Source: Sutcliffiella horikoshii (GTDB taxonomy: Bacteria; Bacillota; Bacilli; Bacillales; Bacillaceae_I). From it: a stretch of DNA of 63,127 nucleotides. The notes under the pieces are model-generated. The model was not told the origin of the DNA. It saw only the letters and a list, made by a program, of their open reading frames with translations, and did not search any database. This document shows positions 62,821 to 63,127 of the stretch, in pieces. Both the position numbers and the translations under genes were made by a program. The stretch is taken from assembly GCF_020524325.1 (NCBI RefSeq), contig NZ_JAIVKY010000015.1:1-63127 (forward strand), read 5' to 3'. How positions within the stretch are numbered: the first letter of the stretch is position 1; every line of letters begins with the position of its first letter.

Positions 62821-62896
62821 TGGCGGTCCCGACCGGGATCGAACCGGCGATCTCCTGCGTGACAGGCAGGCATGTTAACCGCTACACCACGGGACC
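62821..62896 (-). tRNA. tRNA-Asp (GTC)
   Basis: 76 nt with encoded CCA. Acceptor stem GGTCCCG/CGGGACC, anticodon GTC in CCTGTCACG, T-loop GGTTCGATCCC. Four bases downstream of tRNA-fMet in the same transcript. Confidence 0.98.
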
Positions 62897-62901
62897 TTAT
62901 T

Positions 62902-62978
<77 letters not shown>

Positions 62979-63010
62979 ATAATAATATATGCTATTTTAC
63001 AAAAGCACTT

Positions 63011-63127
63011 GCCTGGCAACGTCCTACTCTCACAGGGGGAGATCCCCCAACTACCATCGGCGCTGAAGAGCTTAACTTCCGTGTTCGGTATGGGAACGGG
63101 TGTGACCTCTTCGCCATCATTACCAGA
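63011..63127 (-). rRNA. 5S ribosomal RNA (essentially complete, 5' end at the window edge)
   Basis: The minus strand shows the conserved GAAGAGGTCACACCCGTTCC, CCGAACACGGAAGTTAAGC and GAGAGTAGGACGTTGCCAGG blocks. About 117 nt are inside the window; the 5' end (TCTGGTAATGATGGCG) coincides with the last base or lies a base or two beyond. End of the right-hand rRNA operon. Confidence 0.95.

Overview
The window is a 63 kb piece of a low-GC Gram-positive chromosome, almost certainly a Bacillaceae species of the Bacillus subtilis-like type. Gene content and order follow the B. subtilis groESL/guaA neighbourhood: thiL-tsaE-tsaB-rimI-tsaD, ydiF, rex, tatAC, ydiK-ydiL, groES-groEL at the right, and yeaC-yeaD-yebA-guaA-pbuG at the left. 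CIRCE, PurR boxes, purine riboswitches and Bacillus-type rRNA and tRNA genes agree with this. The species cannot be named from the sequence alone. Two rRNA operons bracket the window, both on the minus strand: the 5' end of a 16S gene with tandem promoters at the left edge, and the 3' end of another operon (5S, tRNA-fMet, tRNA-Asp) at the right edge. Most genes are on the minus strand.

Left part (1-31 kb). pbuG, guaA and guaC each carry a guanine-type (C74) purine aptamer; pbuG and guaC also have paired PurR boxes. Drawn by hand, the guaA leader is a normal OFF switch. In the guaC leader the terminator uses the P3 and P1 3' strands of the aptamer, which predicts a guanine-activated ON switch for GMP reductase. 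Next come a MoxR/DUF58/transglutaminase operon, an MpsC-like (DUF2294) gene, an orphan RsbT-like kinase, a small HD-domain alarmone hydrolase, a 1979-residue LPXTG surface protein with lamin-tail and metallophosphoesterase domains, a two-component system divergent from an ABC exporter, a manganese-type ABC importer and corA.

Middle (30-46.6 kb). A TPR-type XRE regulator lies next to a 1366-residue subtilase that ends in a dockerin-like module. From about 37.8 to 46.6 kb there is an insertion just downstream of groEL. It holds a two-gene Hachiman-like system (HamA nuclease, HamB helicase) and an unassigned 1167-residue SF1 helicase with a topoisomerase-type zinc finger. A second, diverged copy of the groEL 3' end and terminator lies at the far side of the insertion, which marks it as a defence island in the groEL 3' hotspot. 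No recombinase is visible.

Right part (46.6-63 kb). Conserved housekeeping genes: groESL under CIRCE, Tat, Rex, an ABC-F protein, a GntR-controlled ABC transporter, the t6A operon (tsaE/B/D with rimI and thiL), and a cluster of DnaA boxes next to tsaD.

The most unusual feature is in the gaps between genes. Four tandem arrays have a period of exactly 52 bp, at three places and in at least three sequence families. Each family carries a short dyad once per 52-bp unit. Two further arrays have a period of 20-21 bp. Three copies of a ~92-bp interspersed element, two hairpin (REP-like) repeats and two GC-rich Bacillus-type repeats are also present.
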